A stretch of DNA of 64,000 nt from NCBI GenBank assembly GCA_025504975.1, contig JANUWI010000005.1, positions 2,294,001 to 2,358,000 of the forward strand, in the 5' to 3' direction. Positions within the stretch are counted from its first letter, which is position 1. Each line of letters begins with the position of its first letter. Shown here piece by piece: positions 30,291-42,228 of this stretch. A program made the position numbers and the translations under genes. This stretch comes from Plenodomus lindquistii (Eukaryota; Ascomycota; Dothideomycetes; Pleosporales; Leptosphaeriaceae). The notes under the pieces were generated by a model. It was not told where the DNA came from, made no database searches, and saw nothing but the letters and a program-made list of their open reading frames with translations.

Positions 30291-31214
30291 ATGCATCTCC
30301 CCCTCCTCCTCCTCCTCACCACCCTCCTCACCCTAACCATGCACGTCCATGCCCACCTCCCGCTCCGCATCCTGACCCACAACATCCGCTACGCCGCCTC
30401 GCCCCCCTCCACCGGCGAACAGCCCTGGTCCATTCGAAAATCCTACATCCTCAGTGAACTGCACTACAACACCCTGTACAACCCCGAGGCTTTCATCTGC
30501 CTGCAAGAAGTGCTTCATGAGCAGCTACTCGACATCATGAGCGGCTTGGGCGAGGAATGGACTTACATCGGCGTAGGACGGGACGACGGAAAACAAGCTG
30601 GAGAGTACAGCCCCGTGATATTCCGAAAGCACGTCTGGAACGTAAAAACCTGGAAGACAATCTGGCTAAACGAGAACGGCGCCGTTGGGAAAAAAGGCTG
30701 GGATGCAGGGAGTGTGCGTATCCTCACCGTTGGCAACTTCGTGCATGTGCAGAGCAAAAAGGAGGTTGTGGGTATGAGTACGCATTTTGACAACGAGGGT
30801 GTTGTCTCGAGGAGGGAGAGTGCAAAGATTGTACTCCGTGTTATCGACGAAGTTACAAACAACTCAAATAGCACCACGAGTGCAGTTCCAAGTCCTCAGC
30901 ATCTCCCTTTCTTCCTAGCAGGCGACCTCAACTCCGAAACTAGCGGCGAAGCATATCGTATTCTCAATGACGCCTCCTCTAGCGCCCAAGACGCGAAAGG
31001 ACTGGCAAACTGGCGGTATGGGGAGGAATACACGTTTACGGGCTTTGAAGGCAAGGAAGAGGAGGTTAGTGTGATTGATTTTGTGTTTTTGGGGCCAAAG
31101 GGGGGAGAAGGGGAGAAGGTGGAGGGGTATAGTGTGTTGGGGAATCGGTGGGAGGATGGGGTGTATGGAAGTGATCATCGGGGGGTGGTTGTGGATTGGG
31201 TTTTGGGGGGTTGA
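30291..31214 (+). CDS. Secreted endonuclease/exonuclease/phosphatase (EEP) family protein
   Basis: A single exon of 307 aa, starting at the ATG at 30291. An upstream GTG extension is not a likely start. Residues 1-22 form a signal peptide (MHLPLLLLLTTLLTLTMHVHA). The EEP fold motifs follow in order: LRILTHNIRYA (metal-site Asn), FICLQEVL (catalytic Glu), a middle block VKTWKTIWL...GWDAGSVRILTVG, FFLAGDLNSE (Asp/Asn) and YGSDHRGVVVDW (His). Close fungal relatives are annotated only at family level. Possible substrates include nucleic acids, phosphoinositides or sphingomyelin, and the sequence does not decide. Four Asn codons in NNSNSTT make one or two sequons. Secretion is inferred from the signal peptide. 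Confidence 0.88.
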   Translation: MHLPLLLLLTTLLTLTMHVHAHLPLRILTHNIRYAASPPSTGEQPWSIRKSYILSELHYNTLYNPEAFICLQEVLHEQLLDIMSGLGEEWTYIGVGRDDGKQAGEYSPVIFRKHVWNVKTWKTIWLNENGAVGKKGWDAGSVRILTVGNFVHVQSKKEVVGMSTHFDNEGVVSRRESAKIVLRVIDEVTNNSNSTTSAVPSPQHLPFFLAGDLNSETSGEAYRILNDASSSAQDAKGLANWRYGEEYTFTGFEGKEEEVSVIDFVFLGPKGGEGEKVEGYSVLGNRWEDGVYGSDHRGVVVDWVLGG

Positions 31215-31792
31215 TGAAATGTAGGAGTATATCTGGCAAGTGTGTGTGGATGTAATGTCACTGGACATTATAGATTCATTTCGGGTTTTGCTGTAGCTAT
31301 TCGTGATGTTCGTATACAGCATTAGGTCTTAGATTGCAATTCGAGATTCAGGTCGAGTTCTGGCCTCTGGACTCGAGGCTTCTGTATCAGATATGACTTA
31401 AGCATAGAAAATATGTGAAGCTTGGATAACCACAAGAATATACATCACACAGATTACATCGTAGAGCTCTTTTCGATGATGATGGCACATGGAGAAGTGT
31501 CACGAATGGATGGTGTTCAAGTTGCGATAGAGTGAGATCACAGCACAAGCAAAATGGCAAGAATTACCGTTTTATGAAGACTCACAAGCCAATTTACCGG
31601 ATTCGGCTGGTTGCATTCACGAGACAGTGCAAACAGACGTTGTCAAGCGTCGAGTCCATGGTCGTCATTGGAGTTTAAGCGAGCAGCGAACCCCTCAGTG
31701 GGGCACAAGGCTCAAAACAACAGCTACCACATCGACGCACCACGCCCAGATCAGCTTCGACGTCGGTCTCTACATCCTCAATTACAGCCAAC
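31215..31792. other. Intergenic region, EEP gene / EBP1
   Basis: 0.58 kb. Short frames near 31611-31919 overlap the EBP1 first exon and intron and are not genes. Confidence 0.6.
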
Positions 31793-33358
31793 ATGGCCGA
31801 ATCAGCCCCCACCGGTACGCTCAGTCCCAAGATATCTCGATGAATGGTCTCTACTATGTCTTGGCCATTCACTCGAGCTACATATGATGTCAGAAGAACA
31901 AGAAGCTAATAGACTCTGACAGACTACACTCTTGCGAACCCTGACACCATCACCAAGTACAAGGTCGCCGCCGAGATCTCCCAGAAAGTCCTGAAGGAGG
32001 TTTCAGGTACGTTCCCCGCCGCCTCCCACCGCTGCGCGCAATCGCACACGAGCTGGAATTGACACTACATAGGATGGATCGCTGCGGACGCTAGCATCGT
32101 TGAGCTCTGTGAGCGCGGTGACGCGCTCCTCGCCGAGGAGGTCGCAAAGGTCTACAAGGGCAAGAAGGTGCTCAAGGGCATCGGACACTGCACCACCATC
32201 TCTCCTAGCTCCTACATCACGCCGTACACACCACTCAAGTCCGACGCCGAGGAGGCCGCTGCGACGCTCAAGGAGGGTGAGGTTGTCAAGATCCAATTAG
32301 GTGCTCAGATCGACGGCTTCTGCACAATCGTTTGCGACAATGTCATCGTTGGCAGCTCCGGCGAGGTCACTGGACGCGAGGCGGATCTCATCCTGGCTAC
32401 ATACTACGCAAACGAGCTTCTTCTGAGGCTAATGGTCCCCCCTGGTCTGGTTGCGCAAGGCGACGAGGAGGAGCAAAAGAAGGCATCGTCCAAGAAGGCC
32501 TACACTCAGAGCCAGATCACCAACCTACTCGAGAAGGTCACCAAGGCATACGGCTGCAACCTCGTGGAGAGCACTACCATCTGGCAATTCGAGCACAACG
32601 AAATTGAGGCCAAGAAGAAGATTATCCTTGCGCCCGGTGAGGGTGTCAGGGGCGAGGGTCTTCCTGAGGTCGGCGAAGTCTGGGGTGTCGAGATGGGTGT
32701 CAGTCTAGGAAGTGGCAAGGTCAAGAACAACGGCAACAGGACTACTCTGCATCGTCGCACCGGAACCACCTACCAGCTCAAGCGCCCCTCTTCAAGAAGT
32801 CTTCTTTCCGAGGTTGTCAAGAAGTTTGGAACTTTCCCCTTCAGTCTGCGACAACTCGAGGACGAGAAGTCTGCCAAGGTTGGTGTAGTCGAGTGCGTCC
32901 GTGGTGGTGTACTTCGCCAGTATGAGGTCGTTGTCGACAAGGACAGCCAGCCTGTCGCTAGGCTATTCACCACTGTTGGTAAGTCTACACGTGAGGGCCA
33001 TCACATCGGCCGTGGTGCACATGTCACCTAAACCTACTTGCCGCAGTCCTTGAAGCAGGACTGCGCGATATGTTGCCCTTCTTCCGCGCCCAAATCTTGC
33101 AACGAACAACCAGCTGACTGTATTGTAGCGATCACCAAGAACGGCATGCAGCGCTTGGCTCAGCCCCCAGCTATCGATCTTGAGAAGTACAAGTCTGACA
33201 AGAAGATTGAGGATGAGGAGATTCTCAAGATTCTCGAACAGCCCATTGGCAAGACGTCGACCAAGAAGAACAAGAAGAAGAAGAAGAAGCCAGCCAAGAA
33301 GGCCGCCGCTGGTGGTGCCGCAGAGGAGGCAGAAGAGGAGAGTGGCGACGAGGAGTAG
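31793..33358 (+). CDS. EBP1/PA2G4-type proliferation-associated protein (pita-bread fold)
   Basis: Four exons, 31793-31814, 31923-32006, 32073-32978 and 33129-33358, encode about 413 aa. All three introns are in phase 1. The first exon is 22 nt (MAESAPT plus one base). The protein reads DYTLANPDTITKYKVAAEIS, GWIAADASIVELCERGD, then GHCTTISPSSYITPYTPLKSD, the signature of the EBP1/p42 family, which has a methionine-aminopeptidase fold without the metal-binding residues. The C-terminus is Lys-rich then acidic (KKNKKKKKKPAKKA, EEESGDEE), as in known members. Ebp1 binds ribosomes at the tunnel exit and influences ribosome biogenesis in studied organisms. In S. pombe this protein was called curved DNA-binding protein. 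Confidence 0.94.
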
Positions 33359-34360
33359 GCGCATCGCGCGCGGGCTGTGAAAATTCCAAAAATGATCGGG
33401 CGTGTTGAAGACTGGCTCTACATTGGAAAAGTTCGACAGGACGTCGATCAGTTGTAGACACAGTCTGTTCCTGGGGCAAATAAGGACCACTAAGTAGTAA
33501 CAATAACAGCCCTAAAAACACCATGCAAACTTCCTTTCGTACAACATATCGCTCACTTCGCATCAGTATAGGGTTGTAGATCGCCCCCTGAGAATACGCG
33601 TTACGGTACATGATGTGTCCGAGCTGGTGGTCCGCTATTACAAGGGTGGCTTCCAAGCGATGTTGTCGAAATGTTGGAAGGTCTTGCCACATTTTCGACA
33701 ACGATCATCACACACCGGAGAGGCCAGCTATTGTATACCTCATCGAACAGCCTACGATCAATCTGGACGAGCTTATCATTGCCTCGCAATCACTGGGAGA
33801 ATTGATCAGAATGGTGTTGCTTGACGGCCAGATGATACCGACCCCTGAGTCGTGATCACCTAACAATCTCCTCGTCATTTGACTTGCTTGACTGAAACGC
33901 GTTCTATTGTACAGGAGATTATAACTAGAATATATACTTGAAAAGCATGCGCCCCGCTGCTGCGCGGTGAAGGTGAAGGCCCCTCGCCGGGAAAAGTGTA
34001 GGGATCACATAGACCCCCTGGCGTGGCTGTACGCCAATACCTTTGGCAGTCTTCACTTTGGATCTCGGCAAACTCATCACTGATTACATGACTGGAATCC
34101 GGTGAAATTGATAAGAAACTACACACTCTCCCCAGCCTAACCGACGATGGTTGTTGCGTAGGGGGCTGACATAATAAGAGGTGCATGTCCGAGCGTCGCC
34201 TTCGAACAACCTTCTCTAACTTCACTTCGGGACGGCTCCACCACCAGCCACGAGCAACGGGCACGGGCTCGCGGCGCGAAGAATTCTCGGGACAGTTCGT
34301 GAGGTGAGTGTGAAGCGTCTCCCTTTCACCTGCAGACACTTATTGTACAACAGCTTCGCC
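33359..34360. other. Intergenic region, EBP1 / Rco1-like gene
   Basis: 1.0 kb. Open frames of 60-155 codons overlap on both strands around 33.6-33.9 kb and 33.9-34.3 kb, but none shows a recognised domain. It is most likely 3' UTR and promoter. Confidence 0.5.
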
Positions 34361-37300
34361 ATGCCGGCCCTCCGCAAGTCTGCTCGGGACCGCGACCCTC
34401 GCTCGCAACACCACCGCTCCAGCACCACGCCATACGCCTCACCCACCGGCACCCCCAGCGAGCCGCCCCACGAAAAGAAGCAGCGCTCTATCACCGAGTG
34501 GACTGAACCGCAGCCCCAGACCTTGGCCCCCTCGTTTGAAGAGCACGGATTTGCGCGGCACGGCGTCTTGGAGAACATGGCCCCCCTAGGTGTTCCCCCC
34601 AAGGCAAAGGACAAGCAGCGCGCGCGCAATCTGGACGGGGTTGCCCCTCGCCACCCTTTCCTGGCCAAAGGCAGCGCCGTGGTGGGCGACGAGGTTGCGT
34701 CGACGCCAGAGGTGACGCCAGCACCCGAACTGGAACCCGATGAACTGGAACCCGATGATTCAGAGCGCCAGGACGAGGAAGAGATGCCAGCTGAGCTGCC
34801 GGTCTTCCAGGACACCGAAGACGAGGACTACGAGCCTGCCACAAAATCAAAGAAGAAGGCGCGTCTGTCCAAAACACCTGTCAGGGGCAAGACGCCAGTG
34901 CAGAAGACGCCCACCACCAGTGCAAAATCACCTCTCAAAAACGGTCACAGCAAATCCATGTCCATGTCTGTATCCGCAAGCCCCGCAGTACAGGCCGTTC
35001 AGACAGTGGAGCCTGCCAATGTCACCGCACAGCGCCTGCTGATTGCGGTCAACGAGGCAGTCTCTCGCGCCAACAAGGGTGAACAGCGTCGCATCGGTCT
35101 CGCCATCATGCGTGTCTTTGATGAAAGTAGAAGGGACCCGGTCCTCGCCAACGCCATGGATGCCATTATCAATCAGAAACCTACCACTGAACATTGGACT
35201 ACTTTCCGCACCTGTATGAAGCGGGCCAAAAAGATGGAAAAACAGAAAGCCAGGATTCAGCGACATCGCGCCGAGAGGGAAGCTGCCGCTCGTGGTGAAG
35301 CGCGATTCGGCCACCAACTCTCACCCAGGGCCAGTAGCGAGGTCGTCCCCGACGATTCAGTCTCGGCCGTACACGATCTTCAGTACCAGCAGTCTTCTAC
35401 CACGTTGGAGAATAGTATGGGCTCAATGAATGATTCGCATATGGCGTTGCAATCTGCTATTGACCAAACTGCTGCACTGAAATCGCCTCACCCTTTCAGT
35501 ACGGCTCCAACGTTGCCAGCTGCAGACTCCATGGTGGAGTCAACCCCAAGGATGCCTTCCAAATCACCACGAAAGCGACCCTCGAAGAACGGAGCTCTTG
35601 CGCCAGAATCAGCTGTGGACATCGATGGTGGCTTATCTACAGTAGCTCCCACACCGGCGGCTAGGACACCAGACACTGGTGGCAGTGACTCCGAGCTATC
35701 AGACGTAAATGAAGAGATTGTTCAGAAGGGTCCACCGGAACTTCCTCAGTCGAACAGCGCGAGCGCTACTCCTGTGCCAGCAGGTGTTCTGAAGAAGGGC
35801 AAAAATCCTGCTAACGCTCGAGCCGCCAAGAAATTGAAGGGCAGTGTGGGCAAGGCCATCGGTAAGCCTACAGGCAAACAACTACCACTTACTGCCGAAG
35901 AAATTGCAGAGAACGTCAGACTGGCAGCACTTCGCAAGAGCATGGTCGACCAGCAACCGATTCGAAGATTCGATGGTGTTCTTCCTCCTTTGTCCGACGT
36001 TCGATTTGATGACGAAATCCTCGAGACTGAATCTTTGACTGAGTCACAAATTGCAGTAGGCCCGCCAGTGGACTCGGATCAACCGCGACGGCCTGGACGC
36101 GCTCCTCCGCATGGTACGAAGCGATGGCGAGAAGATATTTCGCGGGTGTCATCGCCTCAGCTCGAGTCGGCCGCAGCATCGCGACCCTCAACGCCAGCGG
36201 TTGGACCAGCACATAAGCGGCTGAAGCTGACCAACGGCCAGGCTGCCAAAACCAAGCGATCGTAAGTCCTTGATAAAGTCATTTGTTGTTTTGCCATTTC
36301 TGCCGCTTTTTCACTTGACGCATGTACCCGTTTCAGCGCACTGCTTCAGTGTCGACTCAGCAAGCCTGACGTGTCAATGTGTTTGCACGCATTTGCATCA
36401 CACGAATCCACATATATCGTCAAATCATTGGCAAGGCTAACTATTACATGCACAGACCGGTCAAAAATCGAGAACAAGGACCTGTTGCTGGTGTGCCATT
36501 TACGAGCGGTGGCGGTTCGAGACAGCTGGGGCCTGATGACAATGACCCAGTAAGTGCCACTCATTTTCCCGATGCATCCAACCACACCATTCCTCTTCCA
36601 CCACACAACCCATCAACAACATTCATTTCTTTTCATCACCCAGCACAAATGCTGCTCACCACAAACATTACTCCGCTCAAATTCCCATATTCTCCACCGC
36701 TTTCTGTTGTTTCTTCACCTCTAACGGAATGTCAGAACTCGCCACAGTCTGAGAGTGACGACTTTTGTGCTGCATGTAGGGGTGCAGGCGAGTTTGTCTG
36801 TTGCGAGAACTGTCCACGCGTATTTCATCTTCTTTGCTGCGATCCGCCGCGTACTCAGGTTCCTGATGGCGCTTTCTATTGCTATGAGTGCAACGCGAAG
36901 TTGCCTGCTTCCGACGAGTCCGCCGCAGAGTCCTATCCTAGCCTTGGGCCACTCTTCAAGTCACTGGACCGCATCAACCCCCGCGCTTTTGCTCTTCCTT
37001 CAGACGTACAAACCTGGTTCGAAGGTGTAACTGCGCGTGCAGATGGCTCATATTTCGAGGAAAACAAGAAGTTTCCGCTGTAAGTGTGACGCGTCACGTC
37101 GCGTTGTACAAAATTAACAAGACGACAGATCCAAGAACAGTGGCTATGGCTATCAACGACCTGACTACACAAAAGTCATCGACAATGACCACAAGGTCAT
37201 ATTGTGCACGCACTGTGGTGTTTCAAGTGGGCACAAGCGGCAGATGCTCAAGTGCGACTTTTGTGACGCGTATTGGCACTTGGATTGTGTTGACCCGCCG

Positions 37301-38140
37301 CTCGCTAACCCGCCACACATCAGTCTCGAGGCATCACAGCGCGACGCGTGGAGATGTCCGCGCCATATCGAGAATGACTTCCGCAGCGGTTTGCTTGTCC
37401 AAAAAGATCTAAATGAGTGTGATCACGATGCGGAAATGGAAGATGCTGACGCGCCGCGGGCCCGGGTCCCACGCAAACTTCGGATGCGCAAGGATCCTCA
37501 GATTGTTGAACCTTTATTTTCGCGCGGCATTCGAAACAACGGCTTGATTGATATCATCAACAATCCTGATGACGATACTGATGGCGAGGGTAACTACGTG
37601 TTCGGACCCGACGACGCGAAAGATCTCAACTCAAAGGTCTTCCGTGTACCCGAGAAGGGACTCATCCTTGATTTCATCAGCAAGGTCAAGAGGTATGTGC
37701 CATGTCATCTCATTGATCATCACAGTCACTAATCTACCGCGCAGCGGTCGCGTTGCTAAGAAGTACGAGGCGCAGAAAGCTTCAAAGGCTGCGTCAGCTC
37801 AGCGCAAGCAGTCCATGGGCAACTTCCTCGCCCGCCCAATAGAGCAACAACAAGCAGCCCTCCACCTGACCCAACTGGCAAAGAAAGAGTCGGACATTGA
37901 CCTGAGCGAGGGCAAGGTCTCCGCGCTCGTCCTCAGTCTTACTGTAAGACTCCTCCCTCGCTTTGCCCCACTTGTGTTGTTTGAATCAATCGGCGCTAAT
38001 ACCGTGTGAAACAGTCCGAAGCTCCCCCGGATGTCATCACTGCCCTGTCCAACACCGCCCCTCCACCTCCATCTGACGAAGAGCGTGCGCAGCTGTTGCA
38101 GCTGCAACAGCTGATCCAGCGTCGCTTGGGAGGGGCTTGA
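34361..38140 (+). CDS. Double PHD-finger protein, Rco1/Cph1-like (Rpd3S-type HDAC complex)
   Basis: Six exons, 34361-36261, 36456-36549, 36736-37079, 37129-37692, 37745-37943 and 38015-38140, encode about 1075 aa. Exon 1 (633 residues) is disordered and Ser/Pro/Lys-rich, with a start at MPALRKSARDRD. PHD1 lies at about 676-716 (CAACRGAGEFVCCENCPRVF, HLLCCDPPRTQVPDGAFYC) and PHD2 at about 806-860 (CTHCGVSSGHKRQMLKC, DFCDAYWHLDCVDPPL...WRCPRH), with a conserved stretch between them (GPLFKSLDRINPRAFALP). Paired PHD fingers in this arrangement are typical of Rco1 in the yeast Rpd3S complex and Cph1 in S. pombe Clr6 complex II, which read H3K36-methylated chromatin. Function is by family. The exon joins recreate RS-PVKN, PL-SKNSGYGY and KR-S-GRVAKK. 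Confidence 0.88.
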
Positions 38141-39833
38141 GAAATGTGTTGGTGCGTACTTGCGCCCGCTCAACAACAAGCCCAGAACCTAAACCTCTAG
38201 CTTGCCTAGTGCTGGTGACGCCACGATGCACTTGGACCGCGATCTGGGCCACTCATCAATAACACGGCATGCATGATCGGATACGGTTTCTCCCCGAATA
38301 ACTTGCCCAGACTCACTCACTGCCACACGAACGGATTGTCTTCCTAGGGCTGGCTCTGGGTCAGACGCTCCGCCCCAATAACTTATCTACCGAATCCCGT
38401 TCAGTGTCTCTGAATGATTGCGCGACACCTACGCCACCTTTGCGCATCCTCCTTATCTTACACCCATCAAAAACACGTTTCTGTCCTCTTCCCTCGTGAG
38501 AATGGGACCACGTAAAACATCAGCTCAGAGGACATTTGTACGACGCGCGCACACTCTTTCTGCGCCCGTCACCTCTATACGTCAACACCAGCCCTCGCAC
38601 CTCTCTGCAGCGTCCCCCCCCCTTTCGCTGTACACATTTGCATAGCGAGGAGTTTATCGAATCCGGCATCACCTTTTGTAATATTTCTAGTTGGTTCAAA
38701 AACTAGCTGCAGCCTCTGCTTTCTGTGTCCTTACCATTGGCGTTGTAAAGAGCTTTTGAGGGGTTTTTTTTTTCTTCTCGAAACACGTATCTAATGCTGG
38801 GTCAAAAATGTTTGTGTTGCGTTTTTTGCGATTGCGACGAGGACTCTGTTTTTTTCGCTGGCTTTGAAGGAGCTGAAGGTTGCTTTGGCTTTGTATAGCA
38901 AGGGCGGCTGGGCTGTTGTTCGTTTGGCTGGTTGGCCCTTTGTCTTGCGAGGTGCGAAGGAGGGGGGGGGGGGGGGGGTTTGGGCGCTCGATCTTCAAGG
39001 ATATCATGTAGGTTTTTAGCGGAGTATCACTGTGAATGGAAGAACCTTGTGTGTGTCTGGGGCTATGTATATGTATCACGAGGGTGGGTGACTTGTACAA
39101 CTGTGAAACGTTGTTTATTAAATAAGATGTATGCAGTGCAGTGCATAGTTTTGGCCAATTGACTGAGTGCCTCTGCGACGCATTTATCGGCAAGGAGATG
39201 CGCAAACTTGACGGAAGAATGGAACGTTGCCTTTTTGGGGGTTTACTTACTTTACTACTCTGCTCCCTCCCCACGTACTATGGTGTAAGTGACACTGCCA
39301 CGAGAATTCCATCTATACTTTTCTCCCCAGTTTTAATCACAGGAATGAACGAGCCCAGACACACAACAACCTCATCAGACATGTTTCACAACCACCATGG
39401 TCACAAACTCAACCACCGTACGCAACAGCGCTGATTCCCAAAGTAAACAAGAAGATCAGCATTTGCAACCAATCAATCTTCCAACCATGTTAGGAAAATA
39501 ATCAGCGGTGTTGGTTGTCCTAGACGAAAAACAGGGCACAGAAACCCAACGTTCAGAGAGAGCATCAGTAATTGATTGGCTATGATTCGTCCATTTGCAA
39601 CTGGGATGGGCTAGTGCGACACACACAGCACAACAAGACGCACGCACGACACGCTCCGCCTAGCGGACCGACCGACCGAGACGAGGTCACGCGCCGGGGA
39701 AGGGGGCCAGTCTACTTGGATTACGGTACTCCATTGGTTCTGCCATTCCCTTGCCTATACCGTACTACTACTTTACTTTGTCTATGTACGGATCTGCCAA
39801 AATGGGGGTGAAAACTTGAACTTGAACCTGCGC
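38141..39833. other. Largest gene-free stretch (1.7 kb), between two convergent genes
   Basis: No gene is supported on either strand. It contains a run of 10 T (38764-38773) and 17 G (38962-38978). Frames here are short and low-complexity, including a Ser/Pro/Lys-rich minus-strand frame at 38696-39274 with no motif. Long 3' UTRs or an unannotated ncRNA are possible. Confidence 0.5.
38962..38978. repeat. Homopolymer of 17 G
   Basis: Uninterrupted G17 on the plus strand, preceded by AAGGAG. It could form a G-quadruplex and is prone to assembly and length error. Confidence 0.85.
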
Positions 39834-41633
39834 TCAAGGCTTGCAACGTCCAAAGTAGCGGGGATACAGACAGCAGTCACGAACAGTGTGCTGTTTGCAG
39901 AGCCAGGCGAGGAAGCGCTCGAGGCCGAGGCCGTAGCCGCCGTGGGGGGAGGATCCATATCTAGGGTGTGTGTGTTAGTATGTTTTGAAGCAGATTGCGA
40001 TGGTGTATGGGGGGGGAGGGGGGGGCACTTACTTTCGCTGATCAGTATACCAGTAGTACGCTGCGGGATCGATTTGCTCCCTTGCAAATGCCGCCATCAA
40101 TTCATCGTAGTTGTCCATTCTCATACTTCCTCCTACAATCTCGCCGACACCTGGCATCAGGCAGTCTACACTTTCAGTGACACGCGCGTCGTCCTTGTCC
40201 TTGAGCATGTAGAAGGCTTTGATCGCAGTGGGGAAGTGTGTCAGGAAAATGGGACGGTTGATGATATCCGTCATCCTACGCTCTGCTGCCTCTGCAATAT
40301 CGTCGCCGAATTTGTGGGGCTCGCCGTCTTCATTGGGGATGTCGTGTTGGACGAGCCAGTCGATAGCGTCTTGATACTTCATACGCTTGAATGGGCGTTC
40401 AGGCATTACAAATTCTGGGTTGAGGTCCATGATGTGCTGTTTGATGACGGGGTCAGACATTGTGACTTCGAGAACGCGGCACATGACTTCTTCCAGGTGG
40501 GTGAGCAGGTCGTCGAAGTTGACGTAGTCGAGCTCGGCTTCGATGTGTGTGTATTCGGCGAGATGGCGACGGGTGAGAGATTTCTCGGCGCGGAACGACT
40601 TTTCGATGCAGTAGACGTCGCCCATGGAGGGGAGGCAGGTCTCGAGGTAGAGTTGGGAGGATTGGGTAAGGTAGGCTTCTTCGTTGTAGTAGCCGAATTT
40701 GAAGAGGGTGGCGCCGCCTTCGACTTGGGTTTGTACGAGCGCTGGGGGGCTGACTTTGCGCAGTCGCAGCTCCTTGTACACTTGGTTGAAGGCGTACTCG
40801 ACGGCGTCACGAACAATCATGACCTTGGAGGCTGTCTCTCCACGGAGAGTGAGATGCCTCAAGTCGAGGAGTGTCGCGTGCTCGGTGTCCTTGGACACTC
40901 TGTTGGTGATGGCATCGTCACCTCCTGCTGCCTTCCATCCGGCGTGGATCTTGTAGTAGTCGGCGTGGAGTTCGCGGTCGTTGGGAGCATGGGCACCGGC
41001 TGGGATCCGCCTGAGTTCTCCCAGAATCTCCATGCTGGTCTCGCGGGTCAACGTGAGAGCATCGTATGTCTTTGCGAGGTTGCCGGTCAGAATAACCTGC
41101 ATGTAACCATATCCGTCTCTTAATGTGACGAACATGACATCCTTCTGTCTCCGCTCACGGTGGACTCTGCCAAATACCCTGACGCGTGTGCCCTTGACAT
41201 CCTTGCCGTCGCCCAATGTAATCTTCTTCGAGTCTGTGTCGTCGAGCTTGATCTTGATAGCCTGTGGCAGACTGGCGTCCTCCTCTAGCACAATCTTCCT
41301 GGCCTCATCGAAGACTTTGTTGCGGGCAGCCTCCTCCTTTGTGCGCAAAGCCAGCTGTTCCTGCTCCTTCTCAGCCTTCTTCTTCTGCGTCTTGGCAAAG
41401 TTGACGGCCTTCTTCAGCGCCGACTTGGCCGCATCCTTCCACTCTAGTCTTGACGATGCATCTGCGCCTTCCGCAACTTCGCCAGTCACGCTCTTGCGCG
41501 TCTTGTATGTCGCAGTCTCACCGCGCGTGTAGAGAGCGTAGCCCAGCGACTTGTACGGCGAGTTCTCGTCACCAGTCTGCTCTGGCGTGTCCTGGCCGAC
41601 GTCTTCGTCGATGTAATAGGTGGCGTCTGCCAT
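39834..41633 (-). CDS. Cytosolic asparaginyl-tRNA synthetase (class IIb)
   Basis: Two minus-strand exons, 41633-40033 and 39960-39834, encode 575 aa across a 72-nt intron (GTAAGT/CCTAG), joined as DQR-K-YGSSPHGG. A Lys/Glu-rich N-terminal extension (residues 1-120) precedes the anticodon-binding OB fold (GTRVRVFGRVHRERRQKDVM, FVTLRDGYGYMQVIL). The class II catalytic domain has motif 2 (FRAEKSLTRRHLAEYTHIEA) and motif 3 (GGYGLGLERFLAWL), the latter in exon 2, so the intron is essential. It charges tRNA-Asn in the cytosol. Lack of a presequence and the eukaryote-type N-terminal extension point to the cytosolic enzyme (yeast DED81 type) rather than the mitochondrial one. AspRS was considered, but the overall pattern including MPGVGEIVGGSMRMDNYDEL favours AsnRS. 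Confidence 0.93.
40009..40025. repeat. G-rich tract inside the AsnRS intron
   Basis: G8-A-G8 on the plus strand. On the transcribed strand it is a C-rich pyrimidine tract just downstream of the 5' splice site. Confidence 0.8.
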
Positions 41634-42228
41634 TGCGACTGCAATTGGCGTGGTGGATTTAGTGGAGTATGACGGTCAATTGGGAAGTTGTCGAACCCCC
41701 AAAATTATTGAGGGGCATTTGGAGGGGTCTGACTCAAAGTATCCGTGCGTTTGTGAAGCACATGCATCGATAAGACGCGACTCATCTCCCTTATCTTCGA
41801 ATGATCGAGTCATGCAATACTGGTTTGAGTCTCGAGATGGAGAGAACTCATACTGGAGTCTGAAGTTTGACTGCCATACTCTCTACTAACATGGCTGATT
41901 CAAGTTGGCCATGGGAGCAATAGGTCCTCAAAGACGGGATTACAATTCCCTCCGTCATACGATCGTACTCAAAATCAGTCTTGATTACATGTCAACTTGC
42001 TTAATGTGAAGTGTGGACAGGTTTACGAAGCTGTTCTTTAGACATCAAATCTGAATTTGTCAGGATAGCATGAGTGAAATTCTGAAAGGAGTAATTCCGC
42101 GCTGACTAACAAAGACGACATTCGAGTATGATATTATACAAACCCGAACTCTGGCACATATACTAAAGAAGGCTTGAAATCTGGAGATTAACTTTCCTCT
42201 TACTTCCAGTCTCGAGCATACAATCAAC
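41634..42228. promoter_or_regulatory. Divergent promoter region, AsnRS / DOPA dioxygenase-like gene
   Basis: 595 bp between start codons, becoming AT-rich beyond 41880. No other gene seen. TATATACTAAAG-like sequence near 42160 could serve the plus-strand gene, but this is weak. Confidence 0.4.

Noticed and set aside
33601..33855. Possible small gene on either strand after EBP1
   Set aside because: Frames on both strands look partly protein-like, but none has a recognisable motif, splice continuation or consistent start.
38696..39274. 192-codon minus-strand frame
   Set aside because: Pro/Ser/Lys-rich low complexity over the G17 tract, with no ordered segment.
39816..41123. 435-codon plus-strand frame opposite AsnRS
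   Set aside because: It is antisense to a fully recognised synthetase, with composition typical of a reverse-complement frame and no domain.
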